This document shows positions 44,060 through 53,520 of a DNA stretch of 64,000 nt, piece by piece. Numbering within the stretch: the first letter of the stretch is position 1; each line of letters starts with the position of its first letter. The notes below the pieces were generated by a model that was not told the DNA's origin, did no database searches, and saw only the letters and a list, made by a program, of their open reading frames with translations. The stretch comes from Phycisphaerae bacterium (lineage in GTDB: Bacteria > Planctomycetota > Phycisphaerae > Phycisphaerales > SM1A02). The position numbers and the translations under genes were made by a program. The stretch lies in NCBI GenBank assembly GCA_002702575.1, contig PAAJ01000012.1:69504-133503 (forward strand), given 5' to 3'.

Positions 44060-44423
44060 TCTTCTTCTTGACCTCGGCCAAAGCGGCAGGAATGTCAATC
44101 AAGGTTCCATCGGTGTTGTGCCAGGTCCAGCCGTAGTGGACGGCTCGGCCCAGGATGTCTTCCTGTTGGTGGAGATTGGCGATCTGGGTGTCCAGGAAGT
44201 AGCCGTCCTTGGAGATGCCCGCGAAGTCGGCGTTGAGCTGAAGGTACTGTGCCAGAGCCGATACCGACATCGAGTCGTTGGCCGGGAGATAGATGATCTC
44301 GCCATCGGGTCCATGTGAGATTGTGATGTCCTTGGCTGGGACATCGGTTTGCTGATCACAGCCTGTGACTGTGCAGACGCAGAGGATCAGGATGGACAGG
44401 GCCGGCATTCTCATTCGAAGCAT
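44034..44423 (-). CDS. Small lipoprotein of unknown function
   Basis: A 129-residue protein with a lipoprotein signal (LSILILCVCTVTGCDQQ), then a short mixed domain (ITISHGPDGEIIYLPANDSMSVSALAQYLQ ... AALAEVKKKIKRLDVVG). No family is recognised. GGAG lies 6 bases before the ATG. It overlaps the 3' end of the glycosyltransferase gene on the other strand and follows uvrA on its own strand with a 53-base gap. Confidence 0.65.
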   Translation of the reverse strand: MLRMRMPALSILILCVCTVTGCDQQTDVPAKDITISHGPDGEIIYLPANDSMSVSALAQYLQLNADFAGISKDGYFLDTQIANLHQQEDILGRAVHYGWTWHNTDGTLIDIPAALAEVKKKIKRLDVVG

Positions 44424-44476
44424 GTGATGGCTCCAGTTTCGATTGAGAGAGATTACACGATCAGCCAGTGTGATGA

Positions 44477-47374
44477 TCATGCGGTCACCGCTCGTCGTTT
44501 ACGGCGGGACGTTGCCGTGGGCGTGATGCCACAGGACTTGAGGTACTGACCGGTGAAACTACCCTTCGTTGCCGCAACAGCCTCCGGCGTGCCCTGGGCG
44601 ATGACGGTGCCGCCGCCCGATCCACCCTCGGGCCCGAGGTCGATGATCCAGTCGGCGTTGCGGATCACATCCAGGTTGTGCTCGATGATCACAAGCGTGT
44701 TGCCACGGTCCGCGAGTCGATGGAGGACCTGAATCAACCGATCGACATCTGCGAAGTGCAGTCCAGTCGTGGGCTCATCAAGGATGTAGAGGCCATGGCC
44801 GATGCTGCGGGTCCCGAGTTCCCTTGCCAGCTTGACCCGTTGGGCTTCACCACCGGAGAGCGTGGTGGATGGCTGGCCCAGTTCCAGATACCCCAGGCCC
44901 ACGTCGTTGAGGCATTGGAGCATCCGGTGGAGGGCCTGGTGCGCTTCGAAGAAATCGACGGCATCCTCGACAGCCATGTCCAGAACCTCCGCAATGGAGC
45001 GTTGCCGCCACTTGATGTCCAGGGTCTCCGGGTTGTAGCGGGTTCCGTGGCAGGATTCACAGGTCACGAAGACATCCGGGAGGAAGTGCATCTCGATCTT
45101 GCGGACCCCCTGGCCCTGGCAGGATTCGCAGCGGCCGCCCTTCACGTTGAAGCTGAATCGTCCCGGTGCATAGCCTCGGATCTTTGCTTCACGGGTCTGG
45201 GTGAACAGCTTGCGGATGCCATCGAAGACGCCCGTGTAGGTCGCAGGGTTGGAACGTGGTGTTCGTCCGATGGGGGACTGGTCGACTTCGATCACCTTGT
45301 CGACTTTGCCGAGCCCGGTCACGCGAGTGTGCTTGCCGGGTTTCGGGCCAGTGCCGTGCAGATGTCTCCAGGCAGCCTTGTGCAGAATGTCGGTGATCAG
45401 TGTGGATTTGCCCGAGCCCGACACGCCGGTGACACACACGATCCCACCCAGTGGTATGGCGACATCGATCCCACGGAGATTGTGCGCCGCTGCACCCTTG
45501 ACGACGATCTCCCGCCGGCTTGAGAGTGGTCTTCTGTCCGAGGGGGTTTCGATGGTCCGTCTGCCCGAGAGATACGCAGCCGTGAGGGAGACGTCGGATT
45601 CGAGAATCTCCTTCATCGTTCCCTGGGCCACGACCTGGCCGCCGTGTCGTCCAGGCCCGGGGCCGATGTCGACGACATGGTCAGCGGCTCGAATCATGCC
45701 CTCGTCATGTTCCACAACAAGGACGGTATTGCCGATTTCAGAGAGTCTCTGGAGCGTCGTGATCAGCCGGTCATTGTCACGTTGATGCAGGCCGATGGTC
45801 GGTTCGTCGAGCACGTAGCAGACGCCAACGAGCCCCGAGCCAACCTGAGTCGCGAGTCGGATCCGCTGGGCCTCGCCTCCAGACAAGGTGGTGCTGTTGC
45901 GATCGAGTGTGAGATAGCCGAGGCCGACGCTCTGGAGAAAACCGAGGCGGGACTGGATCTCTCGAAGGATCGGTTCGGCGATGGTCTCATGTTCCTTTGA
46001 CAGCGAGAGGGTCGCCATCGCTTCAGTCGCGTCTTCGATCGTCATTCCGGCGACTTCCGCGATGTTCACGGGTCCGCCGGCTGTTTGAATCATGACGTGC
46101 AGGGCTTCGGTCCGAAGTCGCTGGCCGTTGCAGCTCGTACATGGCCGGGAGCTCTGATAGCCGGCCAGTCGTTCCCGGACTCGATCACTGTCGGTATCCA
46201 GATAGCGACGTTCGAGATTCGGCAGAACGCCCTCGAACCGGAACCCGCTCCCTCCGCCTTCCAGCAGAACGGCTTTCTGTGCCTTGGTCAGCTTTGAAAC
46301 AGGTGTCTTCTTCTCGACCCCCATCTCTTCGCAGAAGCGTCTGAGTTGTCTGCTGTACCAGGCATTCAGCCGTCGTCCGTTCTTCGTCCATGGAACGATG
46401 GCGCCTTCGCCGAGTCCAACCGTGGGATCTGGAATCACCAGGCCCTCATCAAAGGCCATGATCGTTCCGAGGCCGTCACAGGATTCGCAGGCGCCATGGG
46501 GTGAGTTGAAGGAGAACAGGCGGGGGGCCATTTCCGGCAGACTGCACTCCGGATGGTCAGGGCAGGCGAGATGCTCGCTGAATCGTTGCGGCTTCCAGTC
46601 CTTGCCATCCTGCTGAAGAACGGTCACCAGGCCACTGCCTGCCTTCAGAGCGGTCTCGATGGATTCGAGGATTCTGGTCCTCGCCGATTTCTTGACGACG
46701 ACACGATCGACGACGGCATCGATGTCGTGCATCTCGTAGCGTCCCAGCTGCAGTGGATTGTCGCCGCCGTTGGAAAGGGCTTCGCGGATATCGATGATCT
46801 CGCCATTGACGCGAGCACGCACGAACCCGGCTTTCTGCAGGTTTTCGATCGCTTCGCGATGAAAGCCTTTGCGGCCACGAATGACCGGAGCGCAGATGAT
46901 CAGCTTGGTTCCCGTTTCGATGGAGAGCAGCCGTTCCACGATCTGGGTCGGGTTTGCGCCTGAGATGGGTTGGCCACAGGTGCCATGCTTCAGAGGTTTC
47001 CAGCATGTGGGTGTGCCGCAGCGCGCAAACAGCAGTCTGAGGTAGTCCCAGATCTCAGTTGTCGTAGCGACCGTGGATCTTGGATTGTGTCCGCCACCTC
47101 GTTGCTGGATCGCGATGGTGGGTGGCAGACCGGTAATGGATTCCACGTCCGGTTTCTGCATCTGCTGCAGGAACTGGCGAGCATAGGCGCTCAGTGATTC
47201 CATGTATTTTCGCTGGCCCTCTGCAAAGACGGTGTCGAATGCCAGCGAGCTCTTGCCTGAACCGGAGACACCGGTCACGACGACCAGCTGGTCTCTGGGG
47301 ATGACCAGATCGACTTCCCGGAGATTGTGCTCCCGGGCACCCGTAATCGTGATGCTTCGAAGGTTCTTCGACAC
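44477..47374 (-). CDS. uvrA: Excinuclease ABC subunit A
   Basis: A 965-residue UvrA, the damage-recognition ATPase of nucleotide excision repair. Both ABC ATPases are complete: Walker A GVSGSGKSSLAFD (N-terminal) and GVSGSGKSTLITD, signatures LSGGEAQRIRLA and LSGGEAQRVKLA. The C-terminal zinc finger (CESCQGQGVRK...CESCHGTRY) is canonical. In the other zinc finger the first Cys pair is C-x5-C (CPDHPECSLPEMAPRLFSFN) instead of C-x2-C, with a His at the third position, so zinc binding there may differ. The length is a little over the usual 940. Confidence 0.97.
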   Translation of the reverse strand: MSKNLRSITITGAREHNLREVDLVIPRDQLVVVTGVSGSGKSSLAFDTVFAEGQRKYMESLSAYARQFLQQMQKPDVESITGLPPTIAIQQRGGGHNPRSTVATTTEIWDYLRLLFARCGTPTCWKPLKHGTCGQPISGANPTQIVERLLSIETGTKLIICAPVIRGRKGFHREAIENLQKAGFVRARVNGEIIDIREALSNGGDNPLQLGRYEMHDIDAVVDRVVVKKSARTRILESIETALKAGSGLVTVLQQDGKDWKPQRFSEHLACPDHPECSLPEMAPRLFSFNSPHGACESCDGLGTIMAFDEGLVIPDPTVGLGEGAIVPWTKNGRRLNAWYSRQLRRFCEEMGVEKKTPVSKLTKAQKAVLLEGGGSGFRFEGVLPNLERRYLDTDSDRVRERLAGYQSSRPCTSCNGQRLRTEALHVMIQTAGGPVNIAEVAGMTIEDATEAMATLSLSKEHETIAEPILREIQSRLGFLQSVGLGYLTLDRNSTTLSGGEAQRIRLATQVGSGLVGVCYVLDEPTIGLHQRDNDRLITTLQRLSEIGNTVLVVEHDEGMIRAADHVVDIGPGPGRHGGQVVAQGTMKEILESDVSLTAAYLSGRRTIETPSDRRPLSSRREIVVKGAAAHNLRGIDVAIPLGGIVCVTGVSGSGKSTLITDILHKAAWRHLHGTGPKPGKHTRVTGLGKVDKVIEVDQSPIGRTPRSNPATYTGVFDGIRKLFTQTREAKIRGYAPGRFSFNVKGGRCESCQGQGVRKIEMHFLPDVFVTCESCHGTRYNPETLDIKWRQRSIAEVLDMAVEDAVDFFEAHQALHRMLQCLNDVGLGYLELGQPSTTLSGGEAQRVKLARELGTRSIGHGLYILDEPTTGLHFADVDRLIQVLHRLADRGNTLVIIEHNLDVIRNADWIIDLGPEGGSGGGTVIAQGTPEAVAATKGSFTGQYLKSCGITPTATSRRKRRAVTA

Positions 47375-47440
47375 GCCTCACAGCATAGGTCCATGCAGCA
47401 GATGGTTGCGTCTGAATATCGAATCTGGTCCGGCTTCGGC

Positions 47441-48574
47441 TCAGCCGACTTCACGTCTCTGGAAGAGAATGACACCAAACGCGATCGCGGCGATGGAATA
47501 GGCAGCCGCATACAGCACGGATTCCCAGACATAGCTGGGGGGGATCGAGAGCCCCTGGGTGATCGCATCCGCCAGCCACATCACCTGGAAGTTGGGCAGG
47601 ACGTCGTAGCCGATGATGAAGGCCCAGTACTGGGCGTACTCTCCGGAGGTCGCGAGGTCGGTGAGCGGTACGGAGGAGACATCCACGAACTTGACGACTT
47701 CTTCCGTCTCACCTGTCTTGAACGTGATGGTGGAGACGATTTCTTCCTGCGACGTGAGCCCCTGTTCCTTGGCGGAAGCAAGCCATTTGTCCTCGAGCTT
47801 CTTGATCTGGGAGAGGAAGATGGAATCGGACAGCAGCCCCAGCAGGAAGATCGCCACCGTCAGGAGAATGGTCATCAGCTGGCCGGCCCGTGTGCTGATG
47901 GCCACGGCAATGGCGCACATCATGAGAATGGCCATCATCATGGCGGTGATCGCGAGCCACAGGTCTGGCTTGATTCCGAACACCATGCTTCTCGTGGAGA
48001 AATCCGGACCGAAGTTGATGGCGAGAAGCCATGCCAGGAGAAGCAGCGGTGTCGTGAAGAAGATCACCGAACTCGTGAAGACCATGTTGTAGAAGTAGTT
48101 GCACCAGGCGGCGGCGGCCCAGCCAAGGAGCATGGCGCTGATGCCGAACACGATGACCGGCATGTGCAGTGGATCCCGGACCGTTTCCTGGACGGCGTGG
48201 GTTTCCACGAGCATGAACACGAAGAACAGGAACATGGTCGTCAGCATCATCGCCAGCGACACACCGATGAACTTGCCGATCACGAAGACAGGTCTTCCGA
48301 CGGGTTTGGAAATGACCGTCAGGGCCGTCTTGTTGGCGATTTCACGCCCAAGAACGCTGGTGGCGATGAAGCCGGCCAGCAGGGCTGCAGCCATGAAGAT
48401 GGTCGCCAGCCCGATATCGATCAGCATCCGCTGATTCTCATCCATGGTGAAGGCGGAGAGCGGGTTGCTGAGCACGATCAGCAGGCTGGCACCGACCAGG
48501 ACCACGAGGACCACGGGCTGGCGGACGCTTTCGAAGAAGGTGTTCCGGATGATGGCAAGGAGTTGTTGGAACAT
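47441..48574 (-). CDS. ABC-2-type transporter permease
   Basis: A 377-residue integral membrane protein with six or so helices: one near the N-terminus (residues 20-40), four in the middle (about 55-240, including FMAAALLAGFIATSVLGREI and TMFLFFVFMLVE), and one near the C-terminal end (VLYAAAYSIAAIAFGVILF). The sequence VLGREIANKTALTVISKPVGRPVFVIGKFIGV is typical of ABC-2 permeases. No ATPase sits next to it on its strand; the ABC ATPase at 53.5 kb lies in the divergent operon and could serve both. It lies upstream of uvrA with a 66-base gap. Confidence 0.85.
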   Translation of the reverse strand: MFQQLLAIIRNTFFESVRQPVVLVVLVGASLLIVLSNPLSAFTMDENQRMLIDIGLATIFMAAALLAGFIATSVLGREIANKTALTVISKPVGRPVFVIGKFIGVSLAMMLTTMFLFFVFMLVETHAVQETVRDPLHMPVIVFGISAMLLGWAAAAWCNYFYNMVFTSSVIFFTTPLLLLAWLLAINFGPDFSTRSMVFGIKPDLWLAITAMMMAILMMCAIAVAISTRAGQLMTILLTVAIFLLGLLSDSIFLSQIKKLEDKWLASAKEQGLTSQEEIVSTITFKTGETEEVVKFVDVSSVPLTDLATSGEYAQYWAFIIGYDVLPNFQVMWLADAITQGLSIPPSYVWESVLYAAAYSIAAIAFGVILFQRREVG

Positions 48575-48790
48575 GGAGGGCGGTCGGCTGAGGGGGTGGT
48601 CTGGTGTTCGATCCTTCGCTGGGCATGGTACCCCCGTGGCCTCTTCAGCGGGATACCCGGCCGTCAGGGTGCATGGTTCGCTCTAAATTGATATTTTGAT
48701 GCGACCTTGAGAACCTCCCGAGGGCCGGGCTGCGTAAGAGTAGAACTGCCCATCTTCCGATCACCTTCCTGAGAGCAACAAACAAGCATT

Positions 48791-51007
48791 ATGAGAGTCG
48801 ATCATCTGGCTTATCAAAGGGCCACCAATGTGGCAGCCTTTGGGTTCTGCCTCCAGCTTGTGGTGGCGATGACCTTCCTGGTCTATGGGCTGGCTGTCGG
48901 GGACAGTCCGTCCATCCTGGCATCGCTCTGGTCATTCCCGCCCATTCTGATCTGGGTCGGGCTGATGATCGTCTTCAACCAGCACAAGCTGGAGCGTCTC
49001 GAATCCCTTGAAGAGGATCAGCTGACGTCCGGAGGCATGGCAGGTGAATCGATCTTCGATCGGGCTGGAGACGAAGTCCGGGTGGCGGCAGGTCGCCTCA
49101 GGCTCCTTTATAAGTGGGCCTTGCCGATCGCCAGCATCCTGTATGTCGCTTCTCTGGGCATTCTCGCCTGGAGAATGTTCGAGTGGCTTGCCGCGGTATC
49201 CCGGAATGATCTGATCACGGGTGACAGCTTCCTGTCCCTTGCCGACGGCAAGGGCTGGCTGGTTGCGTTGTGCCTCGGTTTGGCGGCGACCAGCTACATC
49301 TTCTCTCGATATCTCAGCGGGATGTCGGAACACAAGGCCTGGCAGAATCTGAGAGCTGGTGCGGGTGCCATGGTTGGCAACGCGCTTGTGCTGCTTGCTG
49401 TGGCCATCGGCGTGATCTTCCGCTTCTTTGAAGTGAATCAGGTTCTCGAGGTCGTCGCCTGGAGCATTCCGATCTTCATGTGCATCGCTGCGGCCGAGGT
49501 CCTGCTGAACATCATTCTCAACATCTACAGGCCTCGTGTGGTCGGCGAGTTTCCCCGCCCGGGATTCGATTCGCGTGCACTGAGCCTGATGGCCCAGCCG
49601 GATTCGTTCGTTCGCTCCATGAATGACGCGGTGAACTATCAGTTCGGCTTCGATATCTCGAGCTCCTGGGGATATCAGCTGGTCCTTCGAAGCGGAGGCT
49701 GGCTGGTCGTGCTGGGTGCGGTGGCCCTGATCGGCTTGAGCACCCTGGTCGTCGTCGATGGTCGAGAAGAAGGCCTGCGAATTCGGCATGGACGAATCAT
49801 TGGTGAAAACGGTACTGAAGTGCATGGCTCGGGGCTGTTCGTGAAGCTTCCGTGGCCACTTGAGACTGCGCAGCTCTATGAGGTCACGACTGAGCGAGAA
49901 CTTTCACTGAACGGCAAGGAAGAGAAGCTTCCGCAGCGTTCCCTCTGGGGTCGCGACAAGTTGAAGCTGATTCCCGGAGATGTCATGGAGCCGTTTCTTG
50001 TCGGCCGCTCGCGTCTCGGTGAGGACCAGCTTCTGATGTCGTCCTCGGTTGATCAGGAAGACGGGGCAGCGGATCAGTCCGATATGGATCTTGCGGATGA
50101 CACGGCGTTGGTCGACATGCATGTCAATCTTGCCTACATCATCCGCGGTGCTGATTCCGACAATGGCGAAAGCGGGCTGCTCAAGTATCTGTCCTTCGGA
50201 ACCGAGACCAAAAGGCGAGAGCGATTCACAGAGCGAGAGAAGGCCCTTCAGAATGTGGCCCTCTCGGTGGTCACCAAGTACATCGTCGGCCTCGGGTTGG
50301 ATGACGTCCTTTCACTGAAGCGCGGGCAGCTCTCCGAAGAACTGCTCGGTCGGATCCAGAAGGCCTTCGACCGACTCGATACCGGTGTCGAGCTGGTCGG
50401 GGTGTCCATTCCGCTGGTTCGACCAGTCGAGGATCTGGCGACCTCCTTCGAGGATCTTGACATCGCCAGACAGCAGAGTGGCAGTGAGATCGTGAAGGCC
50501 GAGAAGCGGCGGGTCGTCGTTCTGACCGAAACCGTCGGCGATCCCGATCTGGTCGATGAGGTCCTGTCCGCGATTGACAAGGCCAATGCTGCCGAGGATG
50601 CCTATGACGAAGCCGTCAAGGCGCACGGCGAGGATTCTCCAGAGGCCGCCGAGGCCGCCAGGGAACGTGAGTCCCTGACATTTGCAGCTGCCAAACTGGT
50701 CCGCAAGGGCGGAGGCGGTGCTGCGGAACTGATCGCCATGGCGGAGCGTGACAGCTGGATCAAGTTGATGGACCAGCGGACACAGGCCAGCCGAATCGAA
50801 GGCCAGGGCGCTGCGTATCACGCGGCTCCAGAGCTCTACAGGCAGTGGTGGATCATGCAGGCGTACACCCGTAACTTTGCAGATCTTCGAAAATACATCG
50901 TGGGGATCGAGCCCGACCGCATGAAGGTCAACGTTGGCTTGAGCGAATACGCATCCCCCGGCACGATCTACAGCGATACGCTTCTTTCAGAGGAAGAAGA
51001 GGAATAG
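48791..51007 (+). CDS. Multi-span SPFH (HflK-like) membrane protein
   Basis: A 738-residue protein. The N-terminal 320 residues hold about six membrane helices (for example FGFCLQLVVAMTFLVYGLAV and WLVVLGAVALIGLSTLVVV near 313-333). The rest is an SPFH/band-7 domain (HGRIIGENGTEVHGSGLFVKLPWPLETAQLYEVTTERE), interrupted by an acidic loop near residue 425, with a C-terminal helical region rich in Glu/Arg (ARERESLTFAAAKLVRKG). SPFH proteins form large rings that organise membrane patches. HflK is the closest analogue, but it lacks these extra helices. It starts an operon of two more SPFH genes. Confidence 0.85.
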   Translation: MRVDHLAYQRATNVAAFGFCLQLVVAMTFLVYGLAVGDSPSILASLWSFPPILIWVGLMIVFNQHKLERLESLEEDQLTSGGMAGESIFDRAGDEVRVAAGRLRLLYKWALPIASILYVASLGILAWRMFEWLAAVSRNDLITGDSFLSLADGKGWLVALCLGLAATSYIFSRYLSGMSEHKAWQNLRAGAGAMVGNALVLLAVAIGVIFRFFEVNQVLEVVAWSIPIFMCIAAAEVLLNIILNIYRPRVVGEFPRPGFDSRALSLMAQPDSFVRSMNDAVNYQFGFDISSSWGYQLVLRSGGWLVVLGAVALIGLSTLVVVDGREEGLRIRHGRIIGENGTEVHGSGLFVKLPWPLETAQLYEVTTERELSLNGKEEKLPQRSLWGRDKLKLIPGDVMEPFLVGRSRLGEDQLLMSSSVDQEDGAADQSDMDLADDTALVDMHVNLAYIIRGADSDNGESGLLKYLSFGTETKRRERFTEREKALQNVALSVVTKYIVGLGLDDVLSLKRGQLSEELLGRIQKAFDRLDTGVELVGVSIPLVRPVEDLATSFEDLDIARQQSGSEIVKAEKRRVVVLTETVGDPDLVDEVLSAIDKANAAEDAYDEAVKAHGEDSPEAAEAARERESLTFAAAKLVRKGGGGAAELIAMAERDSWIKLMDQRTQASRIEGQGAAYHAAPELYRQWWIMQAYTRNFADLRKYIVGIEPDRMKVNVGLSEYASPGTIYSDTLLSEEEEE

Positions 51008-51009
51008 CC

Positions 51010-51993
51010 ATGAAGAAAGTTGCAGCCATCATCATCGGGTTGGCAATCCTGTTCGTCCTGCTGTTGTTCAGCATGACCTACTCGGTCGGCTTCAACCAGG
51101 TCGCCTTGAAGAGTCATTTCGGCAAGGTTGACGAGTCCAGCATCATTCGCGAACCGGGCCTCCATTTCCGGTGGCCATTCTTCGCCGACAGCGTGACCAC
51201 CTATGACACGCGGGTCCAGCTCATCGAGCCTGGAGAAGAGACGCTGCAGACGGCCGAAGGCCTCCAGATCGTCGTCAAGGGCTTCATGCTCTGGAAGGTG
51301 GATGTCGAAGGGGATGGCCCGCTTCGCTTCTACCAGTCCTATCCCCAGCAGGAAGACGCCGAAGACATGCTCATCGGCGAGTTCCGTGACGTTGTTTCCA
51401 TCGTCAGCGAATACAACTTCAGCGATCTCATCGGTCCTGACAACAAGCTCGAGGAGATCGAGCAGGAGATGTTCGCCCGTGTGAAGGCGAAGGTCGGGCA
51501 GGGGGTCGAGCCGGTCACCATCGGTTTGAGTCGAATTCTGCTCCGGGAAAAGACCTCGCAGCAGGTCATCGCGAACATGCGTTTCCGTCGAGACACTCTG
51601 GCTGAAAGCGCCCGTGCGCGAGGTGAGGCTGAAGCTCAGCGAATCCAATCCGAGGCCAAGACCGTTCGAGACAAGATCTACGCCTTCGCTGAACAGCGGG
51701 CACAGGAAATCAGAACACGGGCTGATGAGCGAAGCGCGAAGTATCTCACGGAAATGAGTCAGGATGAAGAGCTGGCCATCTTCTTGATCTGGATCGATAC
51801 CCTCGAGAAGGCGCTCGCCAAGAACACGACCGTCATCATCGACACGGATTTCGCTCCATGGCATCTCATGAAGCCGGAGTCTCCCGAGGGTGAGCTGACG
51901 ATCCCGAAGCCCAATTCATATCTGGATCCGGTCGATACGACGAAATCGGATGATCGCGACGAGCCAGTCCGTAGCGCGGGCAAAGGATCCTGA
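51010..51993 (+). CDS. hflC: SPFH protein, HflC-like
   Basis: A 327-residue HflC-like protein: one N-terminal membrane helix (AAIIIGLAILFVLLLFSMTYSV), then the SPFH domain (FNQVALKSHFGKVDESSIIREPGLHFRWPF) and a long helical tail (ARGEAEAQRIQSEAKTVRDKIYAFAEQRAQEIRTRADERS). The tail ends in SPEGELTIPKPN. In E. coli HflK/HflC form a cage that controls FtsH. Here the gene is between two other SPFH genes, two bases after one and two before the next, so the three are made together. Confidence 0.9.
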   Translation: MKKVAAIIIGLAILFVLLLFSMTYSVGFNQVALKSHFGKVDESSIIREPGLHFRWPFFADSVTTYDTRVQLIEPGEETLQTAEGLQIVVKGFMLWKVDVEGDGPLRFYQSYPQQEDAEDMLIGEFRDVVSIVSEYNFSDLIGPDNKLEEIEQEMFARVKAKVGQGVEPVTIGLSRILLREKTSQQVIANMRFRRDTLAESARARGEAEAQRIQSEAKTVRDKIYAFAEQRAQEIRTRADERSAKYLTEMSQDEELAIFLIWIDTLEKALAKNTTVIIDTDFAPWHLMKPESPEGELTIPKPNSYLDPVDTTKSDDRDEPVRSAGKGS

Positions 51994-51995
51994 GC

Positions 51996-53492
51996 ATGGC
52001 GGATCAAGAACACGACAACCAGGCCGGCCAGCCTCATCGACCAGATGCAGACGTTCCAGTGGAGGAGACTCCCATGGAAGTCGAGCCTGTGAGACGGGCG
52101 GCATCAGCTCAATTCAATGTCTCATCCGATGTGGGCTCGGCTGCAGCGCTTCGCGAAGCCATGGATCCAGCGAACAGGTCGCTGGCGGACGCGCTTCAGA
52201 TGAGCTTCCGCGTTCTGCAGTTCGTGATCGTGGTTCTGCTGGTCCTGTTCTTCTTCTCGGGGTTCAAGACGGTTGGCGCGACGCAGAGCGGAGTGGCTAC
52301 CGTCTGGGGTCGCATCGTCGACAAGACCGGGCTTGCCCCTGGTCTGCAGATGAACTGGCCTCCGCCGATCGGTGAATTCGTTCTGTTCGAATCCGATGGT
52401 CGAACTGTTCAGGACCAGGGCGTCTTCCTGCCCATTTCCCTTGCGCTTGAAGGCCTGGAGCGTTCGCTCCAGAGTGCCAACAACAGAGATGAGCTCCTGC
52501 CGGGCGAGGATGGATCCTTCCTGACGGCATCCGGTGAATTGGCGCATGTCCATGTTCAGGCGAAGTATCGAATTGAAAGTCCGGTGCACTTCCTGAAGAC
52601 CATTCCCGACGCGATGGCTGGCAAGGTCGTGCAGGTGGCCATTCAGCGTGCAGTGGTGCATGTCGGGGCGAGTCATGAGCTTCAGGAGCTCATGGATGAT
52701 TTCTCCAACGAGGAAATTCAGGAAATGGTGGCCGACTCGGCCCAGTCCGTCCTCGATGGTTTCGACAGTGGTATCAAGATCACATCCGTTTCGCTTCTGA
52801 ATGAGGTCATTCCGCCACTGTTCATCAAGAAGATCAGCGGCGATTACAGCCAGGCAAAGCAGACGGCGGAATCTCGCAAGGAAATGGCCCGCAAGAATGC
52901 TCAGGACATGCTCATCACCGCAGCGGGTGAATCCTACGCGGATCTCAAAGCCCTGATGACGAGCTATGAGGATGCCTGGTCACAGGACAGTTCCGATGCG
53001 GATGACAGGCTCGCCAGCATCAACGCGTTCTTCGACAGTGATCAGATCGCCGGAGATGCCGCTCGTACCATCAGCACGGCCAACAGATTCAAGTCCCTCG
53101 TGGATCAGACGCTGGGTCGTGAGGCACGTCGATTCGCGGGGCTTCTGCCGTCCTATCGTCGCCATCCCGAACTCGTCATTGCGGAGAAGTGGCTGGAGGC
53201 ATACGGGACCGTCATGAATCGGCCGGATGCGGAAATCATGTACGTTCCAGAAGGCCTGGGATCCATGGGGATCGATATCAGTGGTCTCGAGTCCGTTCGC
53301 GATATCCGTCGACGAGCTGATCTCGAGGCACGCGAGAGATCCAATGCGATCCTCTCCGGAACAGCATCCGATTACATGCTCCGGGCAGATGAGATCAAGC
53401 TTGGACAGGCACAGAGACAGCTGAAGATCGACAAGGATTCCGGTTCCGTCAGCGGCATGCGGAAGGAACTGGTGGAAGATCAGAACAAGTAG
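51996..53492 (+). CDS. hflK: SPFH protein, HflK-like
   Basis: A 498-residue SPFH protein: a charged cytoplasmic head (about 1-60), one membrane helix (about 72-92, LQFVIVVLLVLFFFSG), the SPFH domain (VGATQSGVATVWGRIVDKTGLAPGLQMNW), and a long C-terminal helical region with the HflK-like segment YMLRADEIKLGQAQRQLKID. The last 100 residues appear coiled-coil. It would pair with the HflC-like protein. A 22-base spacer separates it from the ABC ATPase gene. Confidence 0.9.
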   Translation: MADQEHDNQAGQPHRPDADVPVEETPMEVEPVRRAASAQFNVSSDVGSAAALREAMDPANRSLADALQMSFRVLQFVIVVLLVLFFFSGFKTVGATQSGVATVWGRIVDKTGLAPGLQMNWPPPIGEFVLFESDGRTVQDQGVFLPISLALEGLERSLQSANNRDELLPGEDGSFLTASGELAHVHVQAKYRIESPVHFLKTIPDAMAGKVVQVAIQRAVVHVGASHELQELMDDFSNEEIQEMVADSAQSVLDGFDSGIKITSVSLLNEVIPPLFIKKISGDYSQAKQTAESRKEMARKNAQDMLITAAGESYADLKALMTSYEDAWSQDSSDADDRLASINAFFDSDQIAGDAARTISTANRFKSLVDQTLGREARRFAGLLPSYRRHPELVIAEKWLEAYGTVMNRPDAEIMYVPEGLGSMGIDISGLESVRDIRRRADLEARERSNAILSGTASDYMLRADEIKLGQAQRQLKIDKDSGSVSGMRKELVEDQNK

Positions 53493-53520
53493 GGGTTGCC
53501 CTGCTAAGGAGTGTTTGGCG

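Noticed and set aside
47327..48691. A 454-codon frame antisense to the ABC permease
   Set aside because: Rich in charged, His and Asp residues as expected from an antisense of a membrane gene; no domain.
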